From NCBI GenBank assembly GCA_003158355.1, contig PMIV01000085.1:2762-8665 (forward strand): a stretch of DNA of 5,904 bases, given 5' to 3'. Position 1 is the first letter of the stretch. Every line of letters begins with the position of its first letter. Below the pieces are notes generated by a model that did no database searches, was not told where the DNA came from, and was given only the letters and a program-made list of their open reading frames with translations. The translations under genes were made by a program, and so were the position numbers. The DNA comes from Anaerolineaceae bacterium. Its GTDB lineage: Bacteria > Chloroflexota > Anaerolineae > Anaerolineales > Anaerolineaceae. Below, piece after piece: positions 5,483-5,904 of this stretch.

Positions 5483-5904
5483 TGCCGGCAGACTCAACCC
5501 AATTAGATGAATTGGTGCGCCTGGTGCGCGAGAATGAGAAATATGCCGCCATCGATCTCCAGTTGATCCGCACTCTAGGCGCTGCCGAGCTGCAAAAACG
5601 CGGTTCGCTCAAAGAAACCGTCAAATCTACACGCAATAAATTGCATCAAGTCGGTTCTGCCTATCAGGAAAAGCCAATCCCCTATTCCACCTGGCAGAGC
5701 GAATTGGCTTCCCTGCCTGCTGATCTCAATGATGCGTCCGTCCGGGACTTCTTGTGCCGCTGCATGCAGATGCATGCTTCCACCCATGAACGCCTGACCA
5801 TTCACCAGACCTTTTTCAAGGAAGTCCTTGCCGATCTGGCACCTCTCCATTCCGTCCTTGACCTGGCCTGCGGGCTGAATCCGCTCAACCTGCCCTGGAT
5901 GCCG
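5482..5904 (+). CDS. Rmt/FmrO-like 16S rRNA (guanine1405-N7)-methyltransferase, N-terminal part (runs off window)
   Basis: The frame is open from ATG 5482 to the window end (141 residues; the family is about 250-280). It matches, by recall of RmtB and ArmA, the aminoglycoside-resistance methyltransferases that put a methyl group on N7 of G1405 in 16S rRNA. Landmarks are KYAAI (20-24) and LIRTL (28-32) in the N-terminal helical rRNA-docking domain, then SLKETVKSTRNKLHQVGSAY (42-61; RmtB has K.TVE.AR.RLH...GAY), MHASTHERL (97-105; RmtB has LHASTKERL) and the SAM-binding motif I VLDLACGLNPL (125-135; RmtB has VLDIACGLNPL). The rest of the SAM fold is outside the window. The start overlaps the TGT-like stop (TAATG), so translation is coupled. 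It could be intrinsic in this lineage rather than an acquired resistance gene; no transposase or integron is in view. Whether it methylates G1405 or confers resistance is inference. Confidence 0.85.
   Translation, partial: MPADSTQLDELVRLVRENEKYAAIDLQLIRTLGAAELQKRGSLKETVKSTRNKLHQVGSAYQEKPIPYSTWQSELASLPADLNDASVRDFLCRCMQMHASTHERLTIHQTFFKEVLADLAPLHSVLDLACGLNPLNLPWMP

Noticed and set aside
5439..5850. Two - strand open frames (5439-5636, 5575-5850) opposite the last gene
   Set aside because: The + strand frame from 5482 shows clear Rmt-family motifs and coupling to the upstream gene, so the - strand frames are shadows.
5482..5904. Recently acquired mobile aminoglycoside-resistance gene
   Set aside because: No transposase, integron, resistance cassette or inverted repeats are visible, and the gene is translationally coupled to its neighbour, which argues for long residence.

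Overview
The window most resembles a Gram-type-uncertain environmental bacterium of the Chloroflexota, class Anaerolineae. This is an inference from gene content: a fused double-ATPase EcfA, a DUF3052-like protein, a divergent TGT-like enzyme and an Rmt-like rRNA methyltransferase sit in one neighbourhood. It was not tested by any search. The window is gene-dense with moderate GC, short intergenic gaps and overlapping start/stop codons. There are seven protein genes, and the first and last are cut by the window edges. I see no rRNA, tRNA, CRISPR array, insertion sequence or att site.

Left part (1-1250, + strand): the C-terminal half of a sensor histidine kinase (1-522) is followed after a 114-bp gap by a small membrane protein with the look of an ECF-type vitamin transporter S component (637-1194). 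A near-perfect hairpin with T runs on both sides (1205-1246) ends this gene and also the convergent operon that faces it.

Middle (1258-3812, - strand): a two-gene operon encodes the energy-coupling module of an ECF transporter. A fused two-domain ATPase (EcfA-EcfA', 578 aa, TTG start) is translationally coupled by ATGA to the transmembrane coupling protein EcfT (273 aa). With the S component this makes a full ECF importer, but its parts lie on opposite strands and converge on one terminator.

A 201-bp divergent regulatory region (3813-4013) carries a consensus TATAAT on each strand. A 6-5-6 palindrome lies between the + strand promoter and the first + strand gene.

Right part (4014-5904, + strand): three genes are packed as one operon. 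They are a small DUF3052-like protein (4014-4394), a tRNA-guanine transglycosylase family protein with intact catalytic and zinc residues but an altered substrate-pocket loop (4391-5482, ATGA overlap), and the N-terminal half of a protein closely resembling 16S rRNA (guanine1405-N7)-methyltransferases of the FmrO/Rmt/ArmA aminoglycoside-resistance family (5482 to the edge, TAATG overlap). This last operon is the most interesting part of the window. It couples a guanine-exchanging RNA enzyme to a guanine-methylating rRNA enzyme, and both may act on the translation apparatus. An ECF importer of unknown substrate stands next to it.
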